From assembly GCA_916720015.1 (NCBI GenBank), contig CAKAPZ010000003.1:1-27294 (forward strand): 27,294 nucleotides of DNA, read 5' to 3'. Made by a program: the position numbers and the translations under genes. Origin of the DNA: an uncultured Atopobium sp. (lineage in GTDB: Bacteria; Actinomycetota; Coriobacteriia; Coriobacteriales; Atopobiaceae). Under the pieces are notes generated by a model. The model made no database searches. It saw only the letters and a list, made by a program, of their open reading frames with translations, and was not told the origin of the DNA. Positions 15,720 to 23,865 of the stretch are shown here, one piece after another. The first letter of the stretch is position 1. Each line of letters starts with the position of its first letter.

Positions 15720-16628
15720 TTATTTGTCGGCGTGAACGTGAGCTCTTGGGTGAGCCTCAAGGTACACGTCTCTAATGTGCGACCTATCTACGTGCGTATA
15801 GAGCTGCGTGGTTGAAATATCAACGTGTCCCAAAAGCTCCTGCACCGAGCGAAGATCAGCGCCACCCTCTAGAAGGTGTGTGGCAAAACTGTGGCGCAGT
15901 GTGTGAGGATGCAAACCTTCAATCCCCACTACCCTGCCATAATTTGCCACCAGTTTATGTACCGACTGGCGAGAAATACGTCCACCTCTGGCGTTTACAA
16001 ACACCTCGGATACTTGACCATGCTTAAGCAAAAGCGAGCGAGCCTCATAAAGGTATGTTTTAAGTGCACGATGCGCAGAGCCCAACACAGGGACTACGCG
16101 CTCTTTGGAACCCTTACCAAAAACACGCAAGAGTTCATCTTCTAGAAGGACACCTCGAACCTCAAGATCGCAAAGCTCAGACACACGAAGGCCGCATCCA
16201 TACAGCAGCTCAAGTATGGCTCTATCTCGAATACCTAGAGGCGAATTAGGAAACGGCTGATCAAGCAGCTCTTCTGCCTTCTCTTGAGAGATAACATCAG
16301 GAAGCCTTTGAATTCTTGCTGCGGTAGGTAAATCTTCAGCTGGAGATGACTCACAAATTTGCTCAACAGCCATAAACTTGTGGAAGTTTCTAAGTGCCGC
16401 AGTGTGGCGTTCAACCGAAGCTGAAGCCATACCTAAATCTCTAAGAGAGCCTATGTACTCTTCAACATCTGAGCGAGTTACCTGGTTGGGCAAAGTAATT
16501 TTTTTGCCATTCAGCCAAAGCAAATAACCCTCTAAATCTCTGGTATAGGCATCAAGCGTATTTACAGAAAGACCTCGCTCAACAGCAACGTACGCTAAAA
16601 ATTCTGTACGCGCCTGAGCGAGGTCCAT
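15720..16628 (-). CDS. xerD: Site-specific tyrosine recombinase XerD
   Basis: XerD with XerC resolves chromosome dimers at dif sites, normally under FtsK control at the septum. At 302 aa it has the N-terminal SAM-like DNA-binding domain (about 1-90) and a full tyrosine-recombinase catalytic set: R148 in GCGLRVSEL, K172 in GKGSKERVVP, H242 and R245 in HPHTLRHSFATHLLEGGADL, H268 in LLGHVDIS, and nucleophile Y277 in TTQLYTH. The ATG at 16626-16628 has AGGGAAG upstream, 27 bp after pyrG. XerC, or a single Xer enzyme acting alone, is possible, since paralogues are hard to tell apart by sequence. No dif-like 28-mer was seen in the window. Confidence 0.9.
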   Translation of the reverse strand: MDLAQARTEFLAYVAVERGLSVNTLDAYTRDLEGYLLWLNGKKITLPNQVTRSDVEEYIGSLRDLGMASASVERHTAALRNFHKFMAVEQICESSPAEDLPTAARIQRLPDVISQEKAEELLDQPFPNSPLGIRDRAILELLYGCGLRVSELCDLEVRGVLLEDELLRVFGKGSKERVVPVLGSAHRALKTYLYEARSLLLKHGQVSEVFVNARGGRISRQSVHKLVANYGRVVGIEGLHPHTLRHSFATHLLEGGADLRSVQELLGHVDISTTQLYTHVDRSHIRDVYLEAHPRAHVHADK

Positions 16629-16655
16629 AAGTATTCTTCCCTAGTAAAAATCTGC

Positions 16656-18305
16656 TTAGAGAGACTGGTTTACATCATGACGGTCAACACCCTCATGATG
16701 AGCGATTGCTGCACGTGCAAACTCACGGAACAAAGGTGCAGGATGAGTTGGACGGCTCTTGAACTCTGGATGTGCCTGGCTTGCAACAAACCAAGGGTGA
16801 ACAGACTCTGGAAGCTCAATCATCTCTACAAGGCGATCGTCTGGAGAAACACCAGAAACTACCAGACCCGCCTCAACAAGCTGATTACGGAATACGTTGC
16901 TTACCTCATAGCGGTGACGATGACGCTCGTAAACCAAGTTGTTGCCATATGCCTCGTGTGCAAGAGTTCCCTCAACAACCTTGCAAGGATAAGAGCCAAG
17001 GCGCATGGTACCGCCCTTGTCAGTAATATCCTCCTGATCAGGCATAAGATCGATGACAGGGTATGGAGTATCTGGACCAAACTCTGCAGAATTTGCACCC
17101 TCCATGCCGCAGACGTCACGAGCAAACTCAGTAACAGCCATCTGCATACCAAGGCAAACACCAAGGTAAGGAATCTTGAGCTCACGAGCACGACGAATAG
17201 CAACCATTTTGCCCTCTACGCCGCGAAGACCAAAGCCGCCAGGAACCAAAATGCCATCTGCACCAGCAAGCTCCTGCTCTACGTCTTCTTCTGTCAGCTC
17301 TTCACCGTTCACCAGGCGGATATCAACGTGCCTGCCATAGAAAATACCAGAGTGGTGAAGTGCCTCAATAACAGAAAGGTAGGCATCAGGCAGTTGCGTA
17401 TACTTACCGACAACATAAATTCTTGTTGTGTCTTCAAGCGCATTTGCCTTATGCATAGCGGTAGTAAATGCTTCCCAGCCGCCAAGATCACTTGAACGGA
17501 CTTCCAGACCAAGGCGCTCAAGTACCTTTTTGTCAAATCCCTGTGCTGCCAGGTGTGCTGGAACGTCATAAATTGAAGGCAGGTCATTGTTCTCAAAAAC
17601 GCAATCTGCATCAACGTCGCAGAAATTAGCGATTTTCTCGCGAATAGATTCATCCACAGAATGGCTAGAACGGCACACGATAAAGTCTGGCTGAATACCA
17701 AGGGAACGAAGCTCTTTTACGGAGTGCTGCGTAGGCTTAGTCTTAACCTCATGAGCAGCAGCAATATAAGGAACAAGGCTCACGTGAATAATAGCAACGT
17801 TGCTTGCGCCACGCTCTTTTCTAAACTGGCGAATTGCCTCAACAAAAGGCTGAGACTCAATATCACCAATAGTGCCACCAAGCTCTGTGATGACTACATC
17901 AGCATTAGTAACCTCTTCAATGCGAGCAAAACGAGCCTTAATTGCATCAGTTACATGAGGAATTACCTGAACTGTTCCACCAAGGAAGTCTCCAGCGCGC
18001 TCACGCTGAATCAAAGACTGATAAATGAGCCCAGTGGTGAAGTTAGACTCCCTGGTAAGGTTCTCATCAATAAAGCGTTCATAATGACCAAGGTCAAGGT
18101 CAGTCTCTTTACCGTCCTCAGTGACAAAAACCTCACCATGCTGGAAAGGACTCATAGTGCCTGGGTCAACATTGAGATATGGGTCAGCTTTTTGCATCAT
18201 GACCTTATAGCCACGAGCCTTAAGAAGTCGGCCGAGAGATGCAGCAGTGATTCCTTTTCCAAGAGAAGAAACAACGCCACCTGTTACAAATATGTGCTTG
18301 GTCAT
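16656..18305 (-). CDS. pyrG: CTP synthase PyrG
   Basis: PyrG makes CTP from UTP, ATP and glutamine. At 549 aa it is full length. The N-terminal amidoligase domain has [18 protein letters not shown] (4-21) and a Mg-binding region in [11 protein letters not shown] (141-151). The C-terminal glutamine amidotransferase has the oxyanion segment [10 protein letters not shown], nucleophile C384 in [11 protein letters not shown], and the His-x-Glu pair in [10 protein letters not shown] near 515. The ATG at 18303-18305 has the SD GGGAG 6 nt upstream. That SD lies in the 3' arm of a hairpin (18314-18349). CTP synthase also forms filaments in some bacteria and supplies CTP for phospholipid synthesis. Confidence 0.98.
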   Translation of the reverse strand: MTKHIFVTGGVVSSLGKGITAASLGRLLKARGYKVMMQKADPYLNVDPGTMSPFQHGEVFVTEDGKETDLDLGHYERFIDENLTRESNFTTGLIYQSLIQRERAGDFLGGTVQVIPHVTDAIKARFARIEEVTNADVVITELGGTIGDIESQPFVEAIRQFRKERGASNVAIIHVSLVPYIAAAHEVKTKPTQHSVKELRSLGIQPDFIVCRSSHSVDESIREKIANFCDVDADCVFENNDLPSIYDVPAHLAAQGFDKKVLERLGLEVRSSDLGGWEAFTTAMHKANALEDTTRIYVVGKYTQLPDAYLSVIEALHHSGIFYGRHVDIRLVNGEELTEEDVEQELAGADGILVPGGFGLRGVEGKMVAIRRARELKIPYLGVCLGMQMAVTEFARDVCGMEGANSAEFGPDTPYPVIDLMPDQEDITDKGGTMRLGSYPCKVVEGTLAHEAYGNNLVYERHRHRYEVSNVFRNQLVEAGLVVSGVSPDDRLVEMIELPESVHPWFVASQAHPEFKSRPTHPAPLFREFARAAIAHHEGVDRHDVNQSL

Positions 18306-18313
18306 GGATTACT

Positions 18314-18349
18314 CCCGTAGGTAAGATTAGCCAATTACATTTCTACGGG
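18314..18349 (-). promoter_or_regulatory. pyrG leader hairpin covering the ribosome-binding site
   Basis: Perfect 7-bp arms CCCGTAG (18349-18343) and CTACGGG (18320-18314) enclose a 22-nt loop. The 3' arm contains the first three bases of the pyrG SD, GGGAG (18316-18312), so folding would hide it. No U-run follows, so control would be at translation. TAATAT (18362-18357) just upstream is a possible -10 without a convincing -35. The GGGC-type initial transcript of Gram-positive pyrG attenuators was not found. Confidence 0.4.
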
Positions 18350-18439
18350 TCTTTATATTATTCCGCTTTGAGGCCCATAGAGTCGAGAAATTTAATCTCC
18401 AAACAAATACATTGTTATGTCCATGTAGTTCTGAAAAAT

Positions 18440-20071
18440 CTAGCGGACTTCTGACAGCAGCTCATGTGCGTGAGCTAAAGAAGCCTCAGTTATAGAGCCT
18501 GAAAGCATGCGCGCAATCTCTTCTTCTCTCTGAGTGCCAGAAACCTCTGTAAGAGAAGTTATAGGAAGCGCGTTATGTTCTTCTGTCTTTGAGACTACAT
18601 ACTGTTTAGAGGCCATAACAGCAACCTGTGGCAGGTGAGTTACCACAATCACCTGATGTGTTTTAGCAAGCTGCGCTAAAACCTCTGCAAGAGCAACGGC
18701 AGTAGCTCCACCAACGCCAGCGTCAACCTCATCAAATACAAGCGTATCGCAGACGTCAGACTCTCCCAGAACCACTTTACATGCGAGCATGACACGAGAA
18801 ACCTCACCACCAGAGGCAATCTTTCTAAGCGGACGAGCAGTCATCTGAGCTGAAGGCTTATACATAAGCTCAATCTTTGTAGAGCCAACTTTATTCCACT
18901 GCTCAAAAGGAAGATCTTCAAAGTTCAATTCAATCTGAGCTGAACCCATCTGCAGATGACTCATTTGCTTAGTAACAGCATCACAAAGTTTTGGAGCTGC
19001 AGCAACACGAACCTTTTTAAGTGCCTGAGCCTTTACGGTAAGAGTTTCTTTTGCTTTATCTACTTCTGCCTGTGCCTCACGGACAAGCTTTTCTGTGTCT
19101 CTTGTAACCTCAAGAAGATTTTGAGCTGCCTGGTATTTTTTAAATACATCTTTCATACCAGGGCCATACGTTCTCATAAGACCCTGAAGACGAGCCATAC
19201 GACTTTGCATCTCTTCAAGTGCTTCTTCATCAAAATCGAGAGATCCAACATAGCTTCTGAGCTCTGAAGAAACATCCTCAATCTCTATAAGTGCACTTGA
19301 AAGAGACTCTGCATAGTTACCTAGCGTAGCATCAAACGTTGCAGCACTTTGAAGCATCTGAACTGCATCAGAGAGAGAATCAATAACGCCCTCATCTCCT
19401 GAGAGCAACTCATGTGTTCCTCCTGCAGCTTGAAGAAGAGCCTCTGCGTGCTCAAACCGAGGAAGTTGCTCTTCTAAGTCTTCTAGCTCCCCTTCTTTAG
19501 GAGAGACCTCATCAATTCTTTGAACAAGAAATGCCGCTTCATCAATCTTTGCATTGCTAGACTGGCTTACTTCAATAACTCGTTGAAGTTCAGCGATTGC
19601 AGCATGGTAAGCATGAAGAGCGTCTACATACTCTGTCTGACAAGATTGAATATCTGATCCAATCCATGCATCCAACATGCTGACATGATTTTTTACGTCA
19701 AGCAGCCTTTGATGTTCATGTTGACCACACAGATCAATTGATGTTCCAATGCCTCCAGCCAGCTCTTTAACTGATGCCATGTGGCCATCAATCTCTACCC
19801 TGCCTCTACCATCAGCAGAGACTTTTCTAGAGACAACAATGCCCTCTTGATCTTCTGGTGAGGTAAAAAAGCGTGCCTCAACCCTAAGAGCGTCTGTTCC
19901 TTCTCTTACTGCAGAAGCATCAGCGCGCTCTCCTACTAAGAGCTTAATAGAAGATAAAAGAGCGGTTTTACCAGCACCTGTCTCTCCTGTTAAAACAGTT
20001 AAACCTGAGGCGGGTGCAAGAGAAGCGTCTTCAATAAGTGCGACATTTTGCACACGAAGTTCATCAAGCAT
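18440..20071 (-). CDS. recN: DNA repair protein RecN
   Basis: RecN is an SMC-like ATPase recruited early to double-strand breaks. At 543 aa it has normal length. The N-terminal half of the ATPase head carries Walker A GETGAGKTALL (29-39) and ends near the Q-loop-like LCGQHEHQRLLD. A long central coiled-coil region rich in Glu, Lys and Ala follows. The C-terminal half has the ABC signature ASGGEVSRVMLA, Walker B DTLVFDEVDAGVGG and VVTHLPQVA. The ATG at 20069-20071 lies 11 bp after nadK, and the SD is modest (AGG). nadK-recN adjacency is common in Gram-positive bacteria and suggests a two-gene unit. Confidence 0.97.
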   Translation of the reverse strand: MLDELRVQNVALIEDASLAPASGLTVLTGETGAGKTALLSSIKLLVGERADASAVREGTDALRVEARFFTSPEDQEGIVVSRKVSADGRGRVEIDGHMASVKELAGGIGTSIDLCGQHEHQRLLDVKNHVSMLDAWIGSDIQSCQTEYVDALHAYHAAIAELQRVIEVSQSSNAKIDEAAFLVQRIDEVSPKEGELEDLEEQLPRFEHAEALLQAAGGTHELLSGDEGVIDSLSDAVQMLQSAATFDATLGNYAESLSSALIEIEDVSSELRSYVGSLDFDEEALEEMQSRMARLQGLMRTYGPGMKDVFKKYQAAQNLLEVTRDTEKLVREAQAEVDKAKETLTVKAQALKKVRVAAAPKLCDAVTKQMSHLQMGSAQIELNFEDLPFEQWNKVGSTKIELMYKPSAQMTARPLRKIASGGEVSRVMLACKVVLGESDVCDTLVFDEVDAGVGGATAVALAEVLAQLAKTHQVIVVTHLPQVAVMASKQYVVSKTEEHNALPITSLTEVSGTQREEEIARMLSGSITEASLAHAHELLSEVR

Positions 20072-20082
20072 ATATGACCTGC

Positions 20083-20940
20083 TTACTGACCAGTTTTACC
20101 GTAAAATACGCGAGAAACTGAACGATAGAAACTATCAGCGCTTCTATCAAGCAGAATGATATCTCCTGGTCCACGGCTAATACGAGCTTTGGTAGCAACA
20201 CCCTCTTCTGGATGCTTAATGTTTTGCCCGTCAGAGAAGAAGTGACATGGTGCAGGCCTATCTTTTGACATAGTGATTTCAACCACGTCAGAAGGAGAAG
20301 TAAGGAATGCACGAGCCAAAATAGTATGTGGTGCAATTGGCACGCAAACCATTCCCGAGAACTCTGGTGTAACAATAGGACCACCAGCGGCTAGTGCGTA
20401 GCCGGTGGATCCAGTTGCCGTACTCACAACAAAACCATCACCGCGAAGCTTATCAATATGGTTGCCTGATACAGAAACCGTAAACTCAACCATATCGCCT
20501 GCTCCACCTCTGGAAACTGCAAAATCATTGAGCGAGAAGGTCTTCTCGACGTAAGTTTCTCCAGATGGAAGCTCGTATTCTGTTTCTATTGCAAGTGTTG
20601 CTCTTCTAGATACGTGGAGCTCTCCAGCAAGAGCATCCGCCACCATCTCAATCATTTGATGAGGAGTTGCACTGGTTAAAAAGCCAAGGTGACCATAAGA
20701 GATGCCCAAAATTGGAATTTCTGAATACTCAACAATTTTGGCAGCCCTCAGAAGTGTTCCGTCTCCACCAAGAGAAATAACAAGCTGGCAATCAGAACAG
20801 TCTATAACTTTATCTGGGAACAGCTTTTTATCGTGTGCCCACTGGACATCACAGCCCTGTTCAAAGAGCCATTCTTCAAGTTCACGTGCACCAGAAACAG
20901 CAACTTCTCTTGAATAATTTGGAACAAGAAGTACCTTCAC
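20083..20940 (-). CDS. nadK: NAD kinase NadK
   Basis: NadK phosphorylates NAD to NADP, setting the cell's NADPH pool. The diagnostic GGDG motif is in VISLGGDGTLLRAA (54-67). GHLGFLTS (83-90), NDF (138-140) and STATGSTGYALAAGGP (173-188) complete the family pattern. I take the GTG at 20938-20940, giving a typical MKVLLVPN start and 285 aa, with GGGAG 10 nt upstream. The reading frame is open 17 codons further, but with no matching SD. It is followed closely by recN. Confidence 0.96.
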   Translation of the reverse strand: MKVLLVPNYSREVAVSGARELEEWLFEQGCDVQWAHDKKLFPDKVIDCSDCQLVISLGGDGTLLRAAKIVEYSEIPILGISYGHLGFLTSATPHQMIEMVADALAGELHVSRRATLAIETEYELPSGETYVEKTFSLNDFAVSRGGAGDMVEFTVSVSGNHIDKLRGDGFVVSTATGSTGYALAAGGPIVTPEFSGMVCVPIAPHTILARAFLTSPSDVVEITMSKDRPAPCHFFSDGQNIKHPEEGVATKARISRGPGDIILLDRSADSFYRSVSRVFYGKTGQ

Positions 20941-21009
20941 GCAAACCACTCTCCCGATTTTGCTTGACTGCACAACTGAAACAGTTAACACGTCTGATTC
21001 GATGTACTT

Positions 21010-21015
21010 AGTATA
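21010..21015 (-). promoter_or_regulatory. Candidate -10 of a nadK-recN promoter
   Basis: TATACT stands about 70 bp upstream of nadK in the AT-rich 117-bp gap after tlyA. No good -35 is visible at 16-18 bp, so the call is tentative. Confidence 0.3.
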
Positions 21016-21041
21016 CCTAAAAAACTACGAACAATACTACA

Positions 21042-21063
21042 AAATAGAACATTAGTTCTATTT
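21042..21063 (-). terminator. AT-rich hairpin overlapping the tlyA stop
   Basis: Perfect 9-bp arms AAATAGAAC (21063-21055) and GTTCTATTT (21050-21042) enclose a 4-nt loop, followed by one more T. The tlyA stop codon lies inside the 5' arm. The stem has only two G-C pairs and the U-run is short (four), so termination would be weak. Confidence 0.45.
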
Positions 21064-21864
21064 CACTATTTCTACAGAATGACTCGATACCACTGAAGCA
21101 AGATCCAAATCATGCGAACCTGCCTCAAGCTGTCCAAACAGTAAATATTCCACGTTGCCCTTAGCACCGTGAATAGGACTTTCACACGCGCCCAAAGGAC
21201 CCATATGAGCTTCCTTAAACGCATCGGAAACCTTTTGCAGCGTTTGCAGACGCACGGAGGCATCAGTCACAATACCGCCCTCACCCACTTCTTCCCTCTT
21301 AGCTTCAAACTGCGGTTTGACCAGCGTAACAAAGGCTCCTTCAGGAGCTAGAACATCTAAAACAGAAGGAAGAATTGACAAGATTGATGTAAACGATACG
21401 TCACACACAGCAACATCAAAAACGTGCGAGTAACCCATTTCTGGTAGGGATGTAATATTTGTACGTTCGAGCAGTTCAACCCTATTGTCGTTTCTCAGCG
21501 ACCAATCAAACTGCGCATAGCCAACATCAACCGAGGTAACCGAAGCAGCTCCATGTTGAAGCAGGCAATCGGTAAAACCACCAGTTGAACAGCCAATATC
21601 TAAACATTTTTTCTGTTGAACCGTAAAATCAAAAACTTCAAAGGCACGCTCAAGCTTAAGTCCGCCTCGGCTCACGTATGGAATAGCACCTTTTACGTGC
21701 AGAAACAATCCCTCAGGAACAAGCTCTCCTGCTGAAGTTAATCTTCTGTCGCGCGTAGAAACATCACCCGCAAGAATTGCACGTAATGCAGCTTGAGTGT
21801 CCTTGAAAAATCCTTGCCTAACCAGCTCTTTATCGAGCCTTTGGCGAGAAATGCGTTGAGCCAC
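21058..21864 (-). CDS. tlyA: TlyA-family rRNA 2'-O-methyltransferase
   Basis: TlyA methylates 2'-OH groups of rRNA cytidines (C1409 of 16S and C1920 of 23S in mycobacteria), which affects capreomycin sensitivity. At 268 aa it has an N-terminal S4 RNA-binding domain (about 4-62) with the IPYVSRGGLKL junction, then an FtsJ-type methyltransferase with SAM motif LDIGCSTGGFTDCLLQ (88-103). The catalytic K-D-K-E tetrad is complete: K70, D155 in CDVSF, K183 in LVKPQFE, and E239 in GNVEYLL. The GTG start overlaps the xseB stop by one base (TAGTG). Names such as 'hemolysin A' for this family are historical. Confidence 0.94.
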   Translation of the reverse strand: MAQRISRQRLDKELVRQGFFKDTQAALRAILAGDVSTRDRRLTSAGELVPEGLFLHVKGAIPYVSRGGLKLERAFEVFDFTVQQKKCLDIGCSTGGFTDCLLQHGAASVTSVDVGYAQFDWSLRNDNRVELLERTNITSLPEMGYSHVFDVAVCDVSFTSILSILPSVLDVLAPEGAFVTLVKPQFEAKREEVGEGGIVTDASVRLQTLQKVSDAFKEAHMGPLGACESPIHGAKGNVEYLLFGQLEAGSHDLDLASVVSSHSVEIVK

Positions 21865-22211
21865 TAGCGCTCATCGCTTTCTGAAACCACGTCATCAGAC
21901 GACGTTTCATCTGCAGCTGAAACCTCAACCTGCTCAGAAGAAGCCCGCTCATCAGTGGTAGCTGCTGCGCCGGTTGCGTCAGTTGCATCCCCTGCTGCCT
22001 GAGCCTGAACCAAACGTTCTTCCTCTTCTGGCGTAAACTCTGTGGTGTCAACCATATTGACAGCCTTTGAGCCTAGAGCAATTGCCTCATCAAAGAGATC
22101 AAGAGAATGCTCAAGCGAGACGTTCTTATCGCGAACTTGATCAACAATTGAATCAAGCCTTGCGGTTATCTGGTCAAAGCTCTGATATTCAGACGTATCG
22201 ATTTTTGTCAT
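21864..22211 (-). CDS. xseB: Exodeoxyribonuclease VII small subunit XseB
   Basis: XseB is the small subunit of the XseA-XseB nuclease that trims single-stranded DNA. Residues about 9-65 fit the family's helical hairpin, with FDQITARLDSIVDQV, then VSLEHSLDLFDEAIALG and EEEERL. A tail of about 45 residues, rich in Ala, Asp, Glu, Ser and Thr, makes it 115 aa, longer than the usual 70-90. The ATG lies 2 bp after nusB and the stop overlaps tlyA. The SD is weak, suggesting translational coupling. xseA is not next to it, although the two are adjacent in many Firmicutes. Confidence 0.85.
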   Translation of the reverse strand: MTKIDTSEYQSFDQITARLDSIVDQVRDKNVSLEHSLDLFDEAIALGSKAVNMVDTTEFTPEEEERLVQAQAAGDATDATGAAATTDERASSEQVEVSAADETSSDDVVSESDER

Positions 22212-22213
22212 GG

Positions 22214-22717
22214 CTACTCTGCATTTTCCACAGAGCTTACTGGCTCTTCTTCAGAATTGTCCTGCTCAGCAGACTGCTTATGACACAGAGAATAAATGTC
22301 TTCTCCAGCCTCAATATCATCAACAATACGACCGAGAACACCGTTAATAAAACGAGGAGAATCGTCACCACAATAAGCGCGAGCAAGGTCAACTACCTCG
22401 TTAATAGCAACGGCAACGTCAACTTCTGGAACCTCAAGAATCTCGTAGAGAGAAATTCTTAGAAGATTGCGGTCAACAGAAGGCATGCGATCAATTGCCC
22501 AGTCTTTTGAGTAAGCAGCAATGATGTCATCAAGATCATCTCTAATGCCATCTGCTCCTACTGCTAGTGACTGCGCATACTCATCAAGAGGTCCCTCGGA
22601 GAGTGTGTAGTCTCCGTCGAGGACCTCAAGAACGCTGCGATTAGTGGCTTCAGCCTGGAATAAAAGCTGTAGTGCTTGGCTACGGGCGCGAGTACGTCCA
22701 AAAAACTTAACGCTCAA
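22214..22717 (-). CDS. nusB: Transcription antitermination factor NusB
   Basis: NusB binds boxA RNA with NusE (S10) to prevent premature termination, chiefly in rRNA operons. The all-helical family pattern is visible: FGRTRARSQALQLLFQ near the N-terminus, WAIDRMPSVDRNLLRISLYEIL in the middle, then AINEVVDLARAYCGDDSPRFINGVLG. An acidic tail of about 25 residues makes it 167 aa, a little long. The start codon is TTG (22715-22717). It is supported by AAGGAG 5 nt upstream, by the N-terminal motif directly following, and by the lack of any ATG or GTG nearby. It lies 2 bp after the Asp23 gene. Confidence 0.95.
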   Translation of the reverse strand: MSVKFFGRTRARSQALQLLFQAEATNRSVLEVLDGDYTLSEGPLDEYAQSLAVGADGIRDDLDDIIAAYSKDWAIDRMPSVDRNLLRISLYEILEVPEVDVAVAINEVVDLARAYCGDDSPRFINGVLGRIVDDIEAGEDIYSLCHKQSAEQDNSEEEPVSSVENAE

Positions 22718-22719
22718 GC

Positions 22720-23085
22720 CTACTCCTTAGGAAAAACAAGGCTGTCAATGTAAACATCAACGGAAGCAATGCTGACGCCAATCTGCTCATTTACAGCAGT
22801 TGCAACAGCAAGCCTTACCTCAGATGCAAGCTTTGTAAATGGGTAGCCATAGAAAACGGTAAGGTGAACTCCAAGATGGAGCTGACCGTTCTCTACACCT
22901 GCTTCTACAGCTTTCTCTGGAGCAAGGCTTCTGCTGGTAAAGACGTTAATAAGGTTGGATGCCAGGGTATCGTTTCCGCCAACGGAGGCAACACCTTCAA
23001 CACTTCCAGCTGCGCCGGAGACAACCGTTGAAATTACATCTTTTGAGATGCCGATGCCTGCTATACGAAGCTCTGTTTCAGCCAT
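22720..23085 (-). CDS. Asp23/Gls24 family protein
   Basis: This small protein of 121 aa has the Asp23/Gls24 (DUF322) pattern: GIGISKDVISTVVSGAAGSVEGVASVG-like N-terminus, a central LHLGVHLTVFYGYPF strand region and the end ASVDVYIDSLVF. Relatives include B. subtilis YqhY, encoded just upstream of nusB, and the staphylococcal envelope-stress protein Asp23. YqhY has been linked to control of acetyl-CoA carboxylase, but no accB or accC is present here, so its role in this organism is open. No signal peptide or membrane segment is seen. The SD AGGGGG abuts a small hairpin with a U-run (23097-23115). Confidence 0.85.
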   Translation of the reverse strand: MAETELRIAGIGISKDVISTVVSGAAGSVEGVASVGGNDTLASNLINVFTSRSLAPEKAVEAGVENGQLHLGVHLTVFYGYPFTKLASEVRLAVATAVNEQIGVSIASVDVYIDSLVFPKE

Positions 23086-23096
23086 GTCTACCCCCT

Positions 23097-23115
23097 AAAA
23101 AGACAAACTGTCTTT
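23097..23115 (-). terminator. Terminator-like hairpin between efp and the Asp23 gene
   Basis: 7-bp arms AAAGACA (23115-23109) and TGTCTTT (23105-23099) with a 3-nt loop end in TTTTT (23101-23097). The next bases are AGGGGG, the SD of the Asp23 gene. The stem has only two G-C pairs, so termination is probably partial; it may act as an attenuator or only cap the efp transcript. Confidence 0.45.
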
Positions 23116-23165
23116 GAAATAATTACTCAATACTGTTGGATGCTTATGCACCCAAAGAGAATGCA

Positions 23166-23729
23166 TTAAACGCGAGAAACAAACTTGCCGTCACGAGTAT
23201 CAACCTTAATGCGCTCACCCTGGTTCAGATACATTGGAACCTGAAGAGTTGCACCAGTCTCAATAGTTGCTGGCTTAGTACCACCCTGAACGGTGTCGCC
23301 CTTGAAACCTGGATCGGTCTCAGTGATCTCTGCCTCAATGAACATTGGAGGCTCAACGCCAAGAAGCTCAGTGTCTGCATAGAGAAGCTGTGCATTATCG
23401 TTCTCCTTGAACCAGACGCTCTTCTCGCCAATGAAATCAGCAGGGACAGCTACCTGATCGTAAGTCTCATTGTCCATGAAGTAGAAGGACTCACCGTCGT
23501 TGTAGAGATACTGCATCTCTTTGGTGAGCAGAAGAACGTTCTCAAACTTGGTACCAGCGTTGCAGGTCTGATCAATAACGCGACCAGAGCGAAGGTCACG
23601 AATCTTATAGCGGACAAAAGCGCCGCCCTTACCTGGCTTTACATGCTGGAACTCAACGATGGTGTAGTACTTATCGTTAATCTTAAGGCCAAGGCCGTTC
23701 TTAAAATCTGCGGTGCTGATAGTTGCCAC
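23166..23729 (-). CDS. efp: Translation elongation factor P
   Basis: EF-P enters the ribosomal E-site and relieves stalling at proline stretches. At 187 aa it has the three beta-barrel domains of the family. The loop that reaches the peptidyl-transferase centre is HVKPGKGGAFVR, with the tip lysine at K34. The second domain shows KFENVLLLTKEMQYLY and YFMDNETYDQV, and the third ends with QVPMYLNQGERIKVDTRDG. The start is GTG at 23727-23729 with a modest AAGAG SD. No modification enzyme (EpmA/B type) is encoded nearby. A candidate extended -10 lies 80 bp upstream. Confidence 0.97.
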   Translation of the reverse strand: MATISTADFKNGLGLKINDKYYTIVEFQHVKPGKGGAFVRYKIRDLRSGRVIDQTCNAGTKFENVLLLTKEMQYLYNDGESFYFMDNETYDQVAVPADFIGEKSVWFKENDNAQLLYADTELLGVEPPMFIEAEITETDPGFKGDTVQGGTKPATIETGATLQVPMYLNQGERIKVDTRDGKFVSRV

Positions 23730-23808
23730 GTCTAACTCTTTTCACTCGATAAAGTCGCGAGAAGAACGTGAATTTTCAAACTACCCGCGACACGTATATG
23801 CATGTTGG

Positions 23809-23817
23809 ATTTTATCA
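23809..23817 (-). promoter_or_regulatory. Candidate extended -10 for efp
   Basis: TGATAAAAT on the minus strand matches an extended -10 (TG, one base, TAAAAT). No -35 is evident. It would give an efp leader of about 70 nt. The leader contains a copy of the repeated octamer GCGAGAAG (23757-23764 on the plus strand). Confidence 0.33.
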
Positions 23818-23865
23818 GTTTCACGCCTTCCGTGCTGGCGGCTCTTGTGAAAATGCAAAATTTGC

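Noticed and set aside
15579..15815. Small plus-strand open frame near the xerD end
   Set aside because: It runs into the antisense of xerD and has no SD or recognisable domain.
16677..17495. A 272-codon open frame on the plus strand
   Set aside because: It is antisense to the pyrG amidotransferase domain, with low-quality composition and no SD or motif.
23818..23857. Stem TTTCAC/GTGAAA after the DUF956 gene as a terminator
   Set aside because: It is only 6 bp with a long interior and no U-run on the minus strand.
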